A stretch of DNA of 40,523 nt from Mesorhizobium sp. LNHC252B00 (GCF_000502955.1 NZ_AYWO01000001.1:351252-391774), one strand, 5' to 3'. Positions 9,486-17,340 are shown, counted from the first letter of the stretch. A program made the numbers and translations. Notes: generated by a model not told the origin, from the sequence alone.

Positions 9486-9734
9486 ATGATCACAGTCAAA
9501 CTGCCGCAAAAGACCGAGAAGCTGCTAGCCGACATGGCCAAGGCCAGCGGTCGCACGGCCGATCAGATCGCAGTTGATGCGATCCTCGAGGCTATCGAGG
9601 ATTGGCAGGACGCCAGGATTGCCGAGGAGCGCATCAGGAATGATGACGGCGTTCGTGTCCCGCTGGAGGAGATGATCCGCAAGCTTGAACTTCGTGAAGT
9701 CGAGGAGCGCGGCAAGAAGCCCGCCGCTGGATGA
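9486..9734 (+). CDS. Ribbon-helix-helix antitoxin (RelB-like)
   Basis: 82 residues. The N-terminus MITVKLPQKTEKLLADMAKASGR has the beta-strand/helix pattern of a ribbon-helix-helix DNA-binding dimer. It is followed by a charged helical tail (DWQDARIAEERIRNDD) that would wrap the toxin. The gene ends in an ATGA overlap (9731-9734) with the RelE-family toxin, the usual antitoxin-then-toxin order. The start follows CGGAG at 7 nt. Expected role: neutralise the toxin and autorepress the operon. The 59-bp gap after ettA contains TTGACC (9456-9461) as a possible -35 box, but I see no well-spaced -10. Confidence 0.82.
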   Translation: MITVKLPQKTEKLLADMAKASGRTADQIAVDAILEAIEDWQDARIAEERIRNDDGVRVPLEEMIRKLELREVEERGKKPAAG

Positions 9735-9997
9735 GTTGGCGTGTCGAGTTCACGCTGCGAGCCAAAAAAGATATTGAGCGGCTTTCGACAAAAGACCAGC
9801 GCCGAATCCTGGAGTTCCTCTCTGGAAGAGTTTCGGCGCATCCCGATCCGAAAGTTCTGGCCAAGCGTCTGACAGCGACCAAAGAAGAAGCTTGGCGATT
9901 TCGCGTCGGCGACTATCGCATCATCGTCCAGTTCTGGGATAGCCGTCTTGTCGTCCTGGTCGTGGAAATAGGCAACCGTCGCGAGGTCTATCGATGA
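9731..9997 (+). CDS. RelE/ParE family toxin
   Basis: 88 residues of the RelE superfamily: an N-terminal strand ([16 protein letters not shown]), two helices, then the conserved C-terminal sheet with [15 protein letters not shown] and [10 protein letters not shown], which carries the basic residues used on mRNA in RelE enzymes. RelE-type toxins cleave mRNA in the ribosomal A site; ParE-type relatives inhibit gyrase. The [10 protein letters not shown] core is more RelE-like. It overlaps the antitoxin by 4 nt and its own stop (TGA 9995-9997) overlaps the ATG of tam by the same ATGA arrangement, so all three genes probably share one message. No damage is visible. Confidence 0.88.
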   Translation: MSWRVEFTLRAKKDIERLSTKDQRRILEFLSGRVSAHPDPKVLAKRLTATKEEAWRFRVGDYRIIVQFWDSRLVVLVVEIGNRREVYR

Positions 9998-10785
9998 ATA
10001 ACGGCGGCGTTTTACAAAAGCCCGATTGGTCAGCCGCTCAGTACCTGAAATTCGAGGATGAGCGCACGCGGCCCGCGCGGGACTTGGTGGCGCAGGTGCC
10101 GGTGGATTTTCCGCGCCGGGTCGTCGACGTCGGCTGCGGGCCGGGCAATTCGACCGAGCTGCTTGTCCAGCGCTGGCCGAATGCGCAGGTAAGCGGTTTT
10201 GACACTTCGCCCGACATGATCGAGAAGGCGAAGGCGCGTCTCCCCGAGGTCACTTTTGATCTCGCCGATGCCTCAAGATGGCAGCCGGCGGAGCCGGTCG
10301 ACGTGATCTTCGCCAATGCGGTGTTCCAATGGCTGCCCGAGCATCCCGCGGTCTTCCAGCGGCTGATGGGCTTCCTGGCGCCGGGTGGCGCCTTGACCGT
10401 TCAGATGCCCGACAATATGGGCGAGGACTCGCACCGCCTGATGCGGGAAACCGCCGCCGAAATGCCGTTTTCCGCCAAGATGAAGGGCGCGGCGCGCGCC
10501 CCCCTGCCATCGGTGTCGTTCTACTATGACCTTCTTTCGCCGCTCAGCGATCGGCTGGACATCTGGCACACGATCTACAACCACCCGCTTGCCGACGCCG
10601 AGGCGATCGTCGAGTGGGTCAAGTCGACCGGTTTGAAGCCCTTTGTCGACCCGCTCGATGCGAATGAGAGGGCGCTGTTCCTCGACAGCTACACGGCCAA
10701 GATCGCCAAGGCCTATCCGAAGACGGCGAGCGGCAAAGTGCTTTTGCGCTTTCCGCGCATCTTCATCGTCGCCAAACGGGCCTGA
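9994..10785 (+). CDS. tam: Trans-aconitate 2-methyltransferase
   Basis: 263 residues, matching E. coli Tam along its whole length: [18 protein letters not shown] at the start, SAM motif [12 protein letters not shown] (43-53), [38 protein letters not shown] and the C-terminal [13 protein letters not shown]. The enzyme methylates trans-aconitate, a spontaneous isomer that inhibits aconitase, to a monomethyl ester using SAM. Its start codon lies inside the stop of the RelE toxin, so translation is likely coupled. The few residues before DWS ([10 protein letters not shown]) extend past the family's usual start, consistent with a start drawn onto the toxin stop codon. Confidence 0.92.
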   Translation: MNNGGVLQKPDWSAAQYLKFEDERTRPARDLVAQVPVDFPRRVVDVGCGPGNSTELLVQRWPNAQVSGFDTSPDMIEKAKARLPEVTFDLADASRWQPAEPVDVIFANAVFQWLPEHPAVFQRLMGFLAPGGALTVQMPDNMGEDSHRLMRETAAEMPFSAKMKGAARAPLPSVSFYYDLLSPLSDRLDIWHTIYNHPLADAEAIVEWVKSTGLKPFVDPLDANERALFLDSYTAKIAKAYPKTASGKVLLRFPRIFIVAKRA

Positions 10786-10889
10786 TTATCCATCTTGCAC
10801 GACGCCTGTTGTCGCCGCTTGACCCCGTTTCGCCGCCATGCGCAATTCATTCCGATGGGATGACAATGCCCGCGTGGCAGGGGTGGATA

Positions 10890-11225
10890 ATGACACTGAA
10901 AAAGATGCTTTTCGGCGGTGGCGTGTGCGCGGCGGCACTTCTGGCGTTCTCGATCTCGGCGGAGGCCAAGCGGGCGCGCTGCTTCACCAGCGATGACGGT
11001 TATTTCGCCTGCAGCTATCGCTCGATTGACGGCGCCGGCAGTTTCCGCATCTCGGCGCCGGGCTATCCGACCTATGTTCTGGAGATCGACGAGCCGGGCT
11101 TAGCCTATGGTTATGTCAATCTCGGCCACCGCAATGTGCCGCTGCCGGGGCAGTTCGTGCGCAGCCGCGACGATGGTGCCTGCTGGAACAACCCGCAGAC
11201 CAACACCAAGATGTGCGCTTGGTGA
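10890..11225 (+). CDS. Small exported protein of unknown function
   Basis: 111 residues. I do not recognise the family. A signal peptide is clear (basic MTLKK, hydrophobic core VCAAALLAFSISA, cleavage near residue 25 after AEA). The mature part has about 86 residues and four cysteines (near its start in RARCF and YFACSY, near its end in GACW and KMCAW), which could form two disulfides in the periplasm. There are many Gly, Tyr and Pro residues and a likely all-beta fold. The ATG at 10890 follows AGGGGTGG; the open frame extends 27 codons further upstream without a ribosome site. Confidence 0.7.
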   Translation: MTLKKMLFGGGVCAAALLAFSISAEAKRARCFTSDDGYFACSYRSIDGAGSFRISAPGYPTYVLEIDEPGLAYGYVNLGHRNVPLPGQFVRSRDDGACWNNPQTNTKMCAW

Positions 11226-11326
11226 GGATTGGTTTAAGTCGGTGTAAACCGCCGCGGTGAGAAAACTGTTGCGCCGGCGCATTCCGGCGTCCACATGAAG
11301 CCTGGAACGCCGGACGGACTGGATAT

Positions 11327-12448
11327 ATGCATCGCGTCATCATCAGCGGCATCGGCGTTGAAATCCCTGAAGCCACAATCACCAATGAAGAACTGGTCGC
11401 CAGCTTCAATGCCTGGGTCGACATGGAGAATGCGCGCCGCCTGGGCACCGGCGAGCCGCCGCTGCCGAAATCCGACAGTGACTTCATCGTCCACGCTTCG
11501 GGCGTGCGCACCCGTCACGTCATCGAGCGCGAGGGCATTCTCGATCCGACCCGCATGGCGCCGCGCATTCCGGCACGGCCCGACGATGCGTTGTCGCTTG
11601 AAGCCGAGTTCGGTATCGCCTCGGCCAAGAAGGCTCTCGACCATGCTGGCCTAGACCCGTCCGATATCGACCTTGTGATCTGCTCGGCCTCGCACCACCA
11701 GCGGCCCTATCCGGCGATCGCCGTCGAAATGCAGGAGGCGCTGGGCACCAAGGGCGCCGGATTCGACATGGGGCTTGGCTGTTCGTCCGCCGCGGCGGCC
11801 CTTCACATGGCAGTGAATTTGGTGCGCTCGGGCGCGCACAAGCGCATTCTGGTGACGACGCCGGAAATCATCACCGGCCATCTCAATTTCCGCGACCGGC
11901 AGACGCATTTCATCTTCGGCGATGCCTCGGTGTCGATGGTGGTGGAGGGACTTGCTCAGGGCGACAAACGGCCTGGGCGTTTCGAGGTGCTGGACACACG
12001 CATCTGGACGCAGATGTCGAACAACATCCGCACCAATCTCGGCTACCACACCCGAACCGCCCAGGACGACCCCTACATGATCAACCTGGAAGGCAATCTG
12101 ATCAAGCAGGTCGGTAACAGGGTGTTCAAGGAAGTCACCGTTGCCGGGCAGAAGTTCATCGTGGAATTCCTCGCCGAGCACGGCCTGACGCCACAGGCGG
12201 TGAGGCGCTTCTGGCTGCATCAGGCCAATGCGCGGATGAATGCCATGATCCTGAAACTGTCATTCGGCCACGAGGTCGATCACGATCGCGCGCCGATGGT
12301 GCTTGAACGGCTTGGCAACACGGCGGGCGCCGGCGCCATCGTTGCACTTTCGGAGAACCACGCCGACATGAAACCCGGCGATTTCGGCCTGATCTGTGCC
12401 TTTGGCGCGGGCTATTCGATAGGCGGCGCGCTTCTCAGGATGCTGTAG
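11327..12448 (+). CDS. Beta-ketoacyl-ACP synthase III (FabH-like)
   Basis: 373 residues with the thiolase fold of KAS III enzymes. The catalytic triad is visible: Cys152 in MGLGCSSAAAALH, His298 in WLHQANARM and Asn331 in RLGNTAGAGA. It is longer than housekeeping FabH (about 320) and has an insertion near residues 40-90, so it is probably a second KAS III paralogue, perhaps priming a special fatty acid or acting on a noncanonical acyl donor. It sits among unrelated genes and far from any visible plsX or fab genes. The stop is only 4 nt from the convergent ICMT-like gene. Confidence 0.85.
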   Translation: MHRVIISGIGVEIPEATITNEELVASFNAWVDMENARRLGTGEPPLPKSDSDFIVHASGVRTRHVIEREGILDPTRMAPRIPARPDDALSLEAEFGIASAKKALDHAGLDPSDIDLVICSASHHQRPYPAIAVEMQEALGTKGAGFDMGLGCSSAAAALHMAVNLVRSGAHKRILVTTPEIITGHLNFRDRQTHFIFGDASVSMVVEGLAQGDKRPGRFEVLDTRIWTQMSNNIRTNLGYHTRTAQDDPYMINLEGNLIKQVGNRVFKEVTVAGQKFIVEFLAEHGLTPQAVRRFWLHQANARMNAMILKLSFGHEVDHDRAPMVLERLGNTAGAGAIVALSENHADMKPGDFGLICAFGAGYSIGGALLRML

Positions 12449-12452
12449 AGAG

Positions 12453-13028
12453 CTATTCGTGCCAGACCGGTGCGAACGGCACCAGCATCGGTACCCGCCT
12501 GATGTAGTCGTCATAGGCGCTGCCCAGCTCGCCGCGCAGGAAGCGTTCCTCGAGCTTTGCCTTCATGACGATGCCGATGGTCAGCAGGAGGGCGCCGGCA
12601 ACACCCCAGACAGTGCCTTTCGCCGCCATGGTGGCAAGGATTGCCAAAAGCAGTCCTGTGTAGATCGGATGGCGGACGAGGCCGTACGGGCCAGTGTCGA
12701 CGACACGGTGCCCGGCCTTGGCGGTGACGGTGCCCGACCACAAGCGACCGAGATGCAGGCGCGCCCACCAGCAGAGGGCGAAGCCTACGGCAATCAGTGC
12801 GACGCAAATCCAGGCTTCGGCAAGGTTGGGAGACCACAGGCGAAGCCGGCCGACATAGTTATGCGCCGGAATGAAGAGCAGGATGGTGCCGGTCATCAGA
12901 GCCGCGCGGTAAGGCGCCTCGGCCCGGAAGCCGGCACGCTTCGAGGCTTTGTCGGCCCAGAAGGCGGCAGCGGCCCACGACATCACCCAGATCAGCCAAA
13001 GAAGCGTGATTGCCGTCCCGGGACGCAT
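12453..13028 (-). CDS. Isoprenylcysteine carboxyl methyltransferase (ICMT/PEMT) family membrane protein
   Basis: 191 residues with about five hydrophobic segments. The C-terminal half carries the ICMT/phospholipid methyltransferase signature: VVDTGPYGLVRHPIYTGLLL (SAM-binding turn), then KLEERFLRGELGSAYDDYIRRVP. Bacterial relatives are SAM-dependent methyltransferases in the inner membrane whose substrates are mostly unknown; protein prenylcysteine is unlikely in this host. There are no obvious operon partners: the next gene upstream on the same strand is over 100 bp away and the KAS III gene is convergent. Confidence 0.85.
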   Translation of the reverse strand: MRPGTAITLLWLIWVMSWAAAAFWADKASKRAGFRAEAPYRAALMTGTILLFIPAHNYVGRLRLWSPNLAEAWICVALIAVGFALCWWARLHLGRLWSGTVTAKAGHRVVDTGPYGLVRHPIYTGLLLAILATMAAKGTVWGVAGALLLTIGIVMKAKLEERFLRGELGSAYDDYIRRVPMLVPFAPVWHE

Positions 13029-13142
13029 GAGACCCTCCGCGATGGTTCGGAGGCATCATGTAGCCGGCACAGCGCGGCGGCAATGCGGCGCTGTGTGGGA
13101 GTGGTTCGATTCAGGTAAGAAGATCGTGACCCGCAGCGGACC

Positions 13143-13541
13143 TCATTCATTGGGACAGTTAAACATCCACTGCACGCCGAAGGCGTCGACCAGCATGCCG
13201 AACCTGGTTCCCCAAACTTGCCTCGCCAGAGGGACGGTGATCCGGCCAGCCTCACCCATGCGGTTGAAAAGCCCGCGCATCGCGGTCAGGTCGTCGAATT
13301 CCAGCATCAAGGCGGAGCCTTTCATTGGCTCCGCATCGTCATTGTCCGAAGCGTGGAACAGGACGCCTGGGCCTTCGAACCGCGCGTGCAGCACCTTTCC
13401 ACGCATGGCTTCGGTTCGCACCGGCATATCGTTGTCGCCCCAGCGCAGCAGGATCGTCCCCCGGCCAAGGCCGCACTGCTCGTAGAAGGTCAGTGCCGGT
13501 TCGCAATTGGTGGTGAAGAACAGGGAAGGGGAGAGCCGCAT
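13143..13541 (-). CDS. VOC (glyoxalase/bleomycin-resistance) superfamily protein, PhnB-like
   Basis: 132 residues. It has the beta-alpha-beta-beta-beta pattern of vicinal-oxygen-chelate proteins in the PhnB/3-demethylubiquinone-like subgroup: MRLSPSLFFTTNCEPALTFY at the start, an HARFEGPGVLFHASDN strand pair, and the typical end WGTRFGMLVDAFGVQWMFN. PhnB-like proteins rarely have a known substrate. The longer in-frame start at 13619 runs into a Pro-rich tail without a ribosome site, so the ATG at 13541 is preferred, though its own ribosome site is weak. It lies 19 nt after the tautomerase gene on the same strand, so they probably form an operon. Confidence 0.8.
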   Translation of the reverse strand: MRLSPSLFFTTNCEPALTFYEQCGLGRGTILLRWGDNDMPVRTEAMRGKVLHARFEGPGVLFHASDNDDAEPMKGSALMLEFDDLTAMRGLFNRMGEAGRITVPLARQVWGTRFGMLVDAFGVQWMFNCPNE

Positions 13542-13560
13542 GGGTTTGCTTTTTGCCGGA

Positions 13561-13983
13561 TCAGTGCGCGGCGGCGGTGGCGGCAGTGATAAGCGCCTCG
13601 CCCGTATATTGCCTGTCACCGATCCCCCAGCCGCCGTCGGGTGCGTTGACGATGTTGATCCAGGTGTCTTCGGGCCGGTGGTTTGGCTCGCAAAGCTCGG
13701 CGACGATCCCGGCGGCTGCGGTGATGAAGCTATTTCGAGCTTCGATCGAACCGAGGCCGATGTTGGGCAGCTTCAGCTCGACCATCACGACCGGGCAATT
13801 GACGCCGCCGGCGTAGATGCGATGAAGCGGCAGGACATGGACCGTGCCGCCGACGATCGCGGTGAAGAACGGATTGCCGGTGGCGCCCGAGGCTTCGATG
13901 AGGGCGGTGCTGAGACGCGGCAGGATCTCGCGTTCTCCCGCAGGGGTCAGTACGCCTTCCGGCGCGGTCACGGTGATTGGCAT
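13561..13983 (-). CDS. Tautomerase (4-oxalocrotonate tautomerase/MIF-like) family protein
   Basis: 140 residues. After Met removal the chain starts with Pro (MPITVTAPEG), the catalytic base of the tautomerase superfamily. Its length fits a fused double beta-alpha-beta unit. The second unit is visible as CPVVMVELKLPNIGLGSIEA, and the end has DTWINIVNAPDGGWGIG. The substrate is unknown; relatives act on enol/keto acids or as dehalogenases. A strong ribosome site (GGAGAG) precedes the ATG. It is first in an operon with the VOC protein and divergent from a TetR regulator, which probably controls it. Confidence 0.8.
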   Translation of the reverse strand: MPITVTAPEGVLTPAGEREILPRLSTALIEASGATGNPFFTAIVGGTVHVLPLHRIYAGGVNCPVVMVELKLPNIGLGSIEARNSFITAAAGIVAELCEPNHRPEDTWINIVNAPDGGWGIGDRQYTGEALITAATAAAH

Positions 13984-14044
13984 TTGGCTCTCTCCTGTTC
14001 GCTGGTTTGCATAGCTTCCGGCGGATATTCGTCCGGCTTGCGAT

Positions 14045-14099
14045 GTTTCGTATCAATTGTTACGTTACAAGAAGAAGGCGAGTCAACAGGTTTCGTATC
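14045..14099. promoter_or_regulatory. Candidate TetR operator region
   Basis: This lies in the 123-bp gap between the divergent tautomerase and TetR genes. It has overlapping imperfect palindromes: CGTATCAATTGTTACG (14049-14064, one mismatched pair) and TTGTTACGTTACAA (14057-14070, centred on ACGT, one mismatched pair). A 10-bp direct repeat, GTTTCGTATC, occurs at 14045-14054 and 14090-14099. The region is AT-rich compared with its surroundings and ends at the TetR start. Operator function is inferred. Confidence 0.5.
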
Positions 14100-14106
14100 G
14101 ATCGAT

Positions 14107-14748
14107 ATGGAAGATTTGGAAAAGCCCCGTGGCGGACGGCCGCGCGCATTCGACCCCGACCGGGCGCTGGATGCGGCGATGCATCTATTCTGGGAGCATG
14201 GCTATGAGGCGACGTCGCTGGCCATGCTGCGCGAGGCGATGGGCCTGACGCCGCCGCAGATCTACAACGCCTTCACCGACAAGGAGACCTTGTTCCGCAA
14301 GGCACTGACGCGCTACCACGAAACCGAGATTGGGTTTGCGCTGGAAGCGCTGAGCGCGCCGGTATCGACGCGGGAAGCGATCCGGCGGTTGCTGGTCGGC
14401 GCGGCGGAGGCGTATTCCAGGCCCGGCAAGCCTGCTGGCTGTCTGTTCGTCAGCGGCGCGTTGGCAGCCTCGCCGCAGGCGCAAGCCATCGCCGATGAAC
14501 TCAAGATCTATCGCAAGGCAAGTGAAGCGGCGATTGCAGCCCGGCTGGCCAAGGGCAGGGTAGTGGGCGACCTCCCGGAAAACCTCTCGGTCGAGGGCTT
14601 CGCCAAATACCTTGCCGGTGTGATGAATGGCATGTCGATCCAGGCTCGGGACGGCGCTTCGGTCGAAGAGTTGCGCGGTTTGGCCCAAACCGCTCTTGCG
14701 GCCTTGCCAGCCGAAGGGCAAAACCAAGCGGCATCATCCAAGGAATGA
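14107..14748 (+). CDS. TetR/AcrR family transcriptional repressor
   Basis: 213 residues. The N-terminal DNA-binding domain is typical: RGGRPRAFDPDRALDAAMHLF, then HGYEATSLAMLREAMGLTPP, and IYNAFTDKETLFRKAL. The C-terminal ligand domain (ALAASPQAQAIADELK, a helical region) resembles regulators of detoxification and reductase genes. Its open frame extends back to 13507 opposite the tautomerase gene; that part is rejected, since MEDLEKPRGGRPR is a normal start. It is divergent from the tautomerase-VOC operon and 4 nt upstream of the MOSC gene, so it probably represses both flanking units. Confidence 0.9.
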   Translation: MEDLEKPRGGRPRAFDPDRALDAAMHLFWEHGYEATSLAMLREAMGLTPPQIYNAFTDKETLFRKALTRYHETEIGFALEALSAPVSTREAIRRLLVGAAEAYSRPGKPAGCLFVSGALAASPQAQAIADELKIYRKASEAAIAARLAKGRVVGDLPENLSVEGFAKYLAGVMNGMSIQARDGASVEELRGLAQTALAALPAEGQNQAASSKE

Positions 14749-14752
14749 AGCC

Positions 14753-15370
14753 ATGCTGGATCTCTTCCCCCAAGCTGAAAAGCCGGTTGAAATCGTCCCC
14801 GCGCGAAAGCTTGTCGCCAAGGCGGCAGCACTTTACGCGGCACCATCGGATCATTTCCAGACGCGCCCGGCGGACGAATTGCGGCTGGGTTTCGACGGCA
14901 TAGCGGGCGATTTCCATGCCGGGTCGACGCGGCGTTCGGGCGGGCGCGAGCCCTGGTATCCGCGCGGCACCGAAATGCGCAACGAACGGCAGATATCGAT
15001 CGTGGCATTGGATGAACTCGCCATCGTCGCGGAACGGATGAGCCTGGCCGAGATCAAGCCGGAGTGGATCGGCGCCAACCTGGTGATCGAAGGAGTGCCA
15101 AACCTCTCAATGCTGCCGCCCGGCACGCTGCTGTTCTTCAAGGGCGGCGTGACCATCAAGGTCGACGCGCAGAACGGCCCTTGCCGAATCGCCGGCCGTT
15201 CGATCGCCGAACATGCAGAGATGGCCGATATCGAGGCCGGTGCGCTGTTGTTCCCGAAGGCGGCAAAGCGGCTGCGTGGCGTCGTCGCCTGGGTCGAGAA
15301 GCCGGGAACGATCCGGGCCGGCGAAGAGATATCGGTACGCGTACCGGAACAATGGATCTATCAAGCCTGA
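14753..15370 (+). CDS. MOSC-domain protein
   Basis: 205 residues. The MOSC core is recognisable: GLGFD-like LRLGFDGIAGDFHAG (43-57), RNERQISIVALDEL, IGANLVIEGVPNLSMLPPGT, and the conserved cysteine in NGPCRIAGRSI (Cys144). MOSC domains bind molybdenum cofactor or carry persulfide sulfur; stand-alone forms include YiiM-type enzymes that reduce N-hydroxylated compounds. The start ATG has AAGGA 8 nt upstream and is 4 nt past the TetR stop, so it is co-transcribed with the regulator. Confidence 0.85.
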   Translation: MLDLFPQAEKPVEIVPARKLVAKAAALYAAPSDHFQTRPADELRLGFDGIAGDFHAGSTRRSGGREPWYPRGTEMRNERQISIVALDELAIVAERMSLAEIKPEWIGANLVIEGVPNLSMLPPGTLLFFKGGVTIKVDAQNGPCRIAGRSIAEHAEMADIEAGALLFPKAAKRLRGVVAWVEKPGTIRAGEEISVRVPEQWIYQA

Positions 15371-15376
15371 GAGTAG

Positions 15377-15403
15377 GCTACGCCGCCCATGGAGCGGCGT
15401 AGC
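15377..15403. terminator. Hairpin between convergent MOSC and SDR genes
   Basis: A perfect 10-bp stem, GCTACGCCGC/GCGGCGTAGC, with a 7-nt loop, starts 6 nt after the MOSC stop and lies 14 nt beyond the end of the SDR. The run after it on the + strand is AAAA and not T, so it is a weak intrinsic terminator; it may mainly protect 3' ends. Confidence 0.5.
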
Positions 15404-15417
15404 AAAAGCGCTGGGCT

Positions 15418-16257
15418 TCAGCCCTTGCGGTTCTTCTTCTCGCCTTGCGCCATGATGGAAACGTGGTCCCATGTTTCCATCATGGCGATGCGGTTTGCAT
15501 ATTCCTGTTTGATCATCGGCAAGCCGCCGTCGCCGAAGAATACCCTGAGCGGCGGCTCGGCGGCGTCGACAATGGCCAGCATGGCCGGCCCGGTGGCCTC
15601 GGGATCGCCGGCGACCGAATTGGCGCGGCGTTCTGCCATCTTGGCGCGGGCGGGCGCATAGGCCTCGATCGGTTGGGAGACCTTTGCCGACGGGCCGGCC
15701 CAATCGGTGGAGAAACCACCGGGTTCGACCAGCGTGACATGGATGCCGAATTCCGCGACCTCGATGCTCAGCGACTGGCTGAGCGCCTCCAGCGCCCACT
15801 TCGAGGCGTGGTAGAGGCCGAGCGAGGCAAAGGCGTTGACGCCGCCGATCGACGAGATCTGGATGATGTGGCCGGAGCGCTGCGCCCGCATGATCGGCAG
15901 GGCGGCCTGGGTGACCCAGAGCGCGCCGAACACATTGGTTTCGATCTGGTCGCGGGCTTCCTGTTCGCTGACTTCCTCGATGGCGCCGAAATGGCCGTAG
16001 CCGGCATTGTTGATGACGACGTCGAGCCGGCCAAAGCGCTTGTGCGCCTCGGCGACAGCGGCATCGACGGCTTTCTTGTCGGTGACGTCGAGCTTCATCG
16101 CGGCAATGTTTTCGCCGTACTTCTCGACGAGATCGGCGAGCGTGCCGGCATCGCGGGCGGTCGCGGCAACGCGGTCGCCACGCGCTAGCGCTGCCTCGGC
16201 CCACACGCGGCCAAAGCCCTTCGACGATCCGGTGATGAACCAAACCTTGTTTGTCAT
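15418..16257 (-). CDS. Short-chain dehydrogenase/reductase (SDR)
   Basis: 279 residues of the classical SDR family: cofactor loop TGSSKGFG (9-16), NNAGYG, a catalytic serine in QISSIGG (135-136), and YHASK with Tyr149 and Lys153. The residues after the second strand (TARDAGTL) lack an acidic residue and carry Arg, which favours NADP(H). The sequence ETNVFGALWVTQAALP and the long C-terminal tail match the group of unassigned SDRs that resemble retinol/steroid dehydrogenases. The substrate is unknown. The 3' part of the coding sequence contains a long perfect inverted repeat (15448-15487), listed separately. Confidence 0.88.
   Translation of the reverse strand: MTNKVWFITGSSKGFGRVWAEAALARGDRVAATARDAGTLADLVEKYGENIAAMKLDVTDKKAVDAAVAEAHKRFGRLDVVINNAGYGHFGAIEEVSEQEARDQIETNVFGALWVTQAALPIMRAQRSGHIIQISSIGGVNAFASLGLYHASKWALEALSQSLSIEVAEFGIHVTLVEPGGFSTDWAGPSAKVSQPIEAYAPARAKMAERRANSVAGDPEATGPAMLAIVDAAEPPLRVFFGDGGLPMIKQEYANRIAMMETWDHVSIMAQGEKKNRKG
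15448..15487. repeat. Perfect 15-bp inverted repeat inside the SDR gene
   Basis: The arms are 15448-15462 and 15473-15487 (arm GCCATGATGGAAAC plus one more outer pair) around a 10-nt centre. The centre can itself extend the stem by three or four pairs including a G-U. It lies in the codons for MMETWDHVSIMA near the SDR C-terminus, where a coding region would not normally keep such symmetry. Confidence 0.9.
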
Positions 16258-16386
16258 AGTGTGGAGTCCTTGCCCCTGCGGGCGTGATTTCGGTGGAAAC
16301 GGAGGCTGCTCCGCTTTGAGGCATATACGGTCTATCGCCTGATTTTCCAGAGGCCGAGGCGAATCTTTTTACAGGACGCCGGTCGA

Positions 16387-17340
16387 TCAGGGATAATTCA
16401 CAGGGCTCGACCATGCCGGGTCGTCGTGCTTCTCCCAGTAAAGTCCCATCAGCCGGCTGGTGACCGCGCCGACCGTGCCGTCAGCGATCCGGACGCCGTC
16501 GACCTCCGTCACCGGCATGATGCCGCCGGCGGTGGAGGTGATGAAAACCTCGTCGGCGTCACGTAATGCGGCAACGCTGACATTGGTGGCGGCGGCCGCA
16601 AGACCTTGTTCGATGCAAAGATCGAAGACGGTGCGCCTTGTGATGCCGGGCAGCACGCCAATGGAAGGCGTCGACAGTTTGCCATCCTTGACGCAGAAGA
16701 CGTTGAAGCCCGGGCCTTCGGCGACATTGCCGTTGAAGTCGAGAATCAACGCGGTCTCGGCGCCGCGGTCGTAGGCATCGTAGAGGCCGCGCACCAGATC
16801 GAGCCAGTGGTAGTTCTTGATCGTCGGGTCGATCGAAGCCGGCGGAATGCGCACCTTGTCGCTGATGGCGACGCGTAGGCCGCGCTGCAACTGCTCTGCA
16901 TTGGCAACCGAACCGAATGGCACGGCGAACGCCATGAACCGGTTGATCGCCTGGCGCGGGTCGCGGCTGAAGGTCGGCGAGGCGCCGCGCGTGCACAGCA
17001 TCTCGACATAGGCGGCGCGATGGCCGGACAGCGCCACACAATTGTGCAGGATTTCGGTCACGCCTTCGCGGAAGAAGGGGATCGTCATGCGCAGCTTGTC
17101 CAGCCCGCCGAAGAAGCGGTCCAGATGCAGGTCGAGCCGGAAGAAACGACCTTTCCAGACATGCGCGGTGTCATAAGTGGCGTCGGAATGCAGAAAGCCC
17201 CAGTCCAGCACCGAGATCTTGGCTTGCGACATCGGCAGGTATTGGCCGTCAAGGAAAGCGACGCCCTCGGGGTAAGAATGTGGGTCGAGATGGCGGTCGC
17301 CGACGATGGGCAGTTGCATCTCGTTCATCGTCTCCCTCAT
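16387..17340 (-). CDS. Class IV PLP aminotransferase, (R)-amine transaminase-like
   Basis: 317 residues of PLP fold type IV (branched-chain/D-amino-acid transaminase superfamily). The PLP lysine is Lys175 in DPTIKNYHWLDLVRG; Glu208 in NVAEGPGFNVF is the pyridine-nitrogen contact; LPGITRRTV and TSTAGGIMPV bind phosphate. From memory, SEARI-LDQGFLHSD-TYD, VWKGRFFRLDLHLDR, IDPTIKN-W-DLVRG and TTAGGIMP are segments shared with fungal and Arthrobacter (R)-selective amine transaminases, closer than to IlvE. The role in this host is unknown. I start at the ATG at 17340 because GGAGG precedes it at 5 nt; an in-frame start 6 codons earlier lies upstream of that site. Confidence 0.82.
   Translation of the reverse strand: MRETMNEMQLPIVGDRHLDPHSYPEGVAFLDGQYLPMSQAKISVLDWGFLHSDATYDTAHVWKGRFFRLDLHLDRFFGGLDKLRMTIPFFREGVTEILHNCVALSGHRAAYVEMLCTRGASPTFSRDPRQAINRFMAFAVPFGSVANAEQLQRGLRVAISDKVRIPPASIDPTIKNYHWLDLVRGLYDAYDRGAETALILDFNGNVAEGPGFNVFCVKDGKLSTPSIGVLPGITRRTVFDLCIEQGLAAAATNVSVAALRDADEVFITSTAGGIMPVTEVDGVRIADGTVGAVTSRLMGLYWEKHDDPAWSSPVNYP

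Noticed and set aside
13507..14106. Long N-terminal extension of the TetR gene
   Set aside because: It lies antisense to the tautomerase gene and has no ribosome site. The TetR fold starts at 14107.
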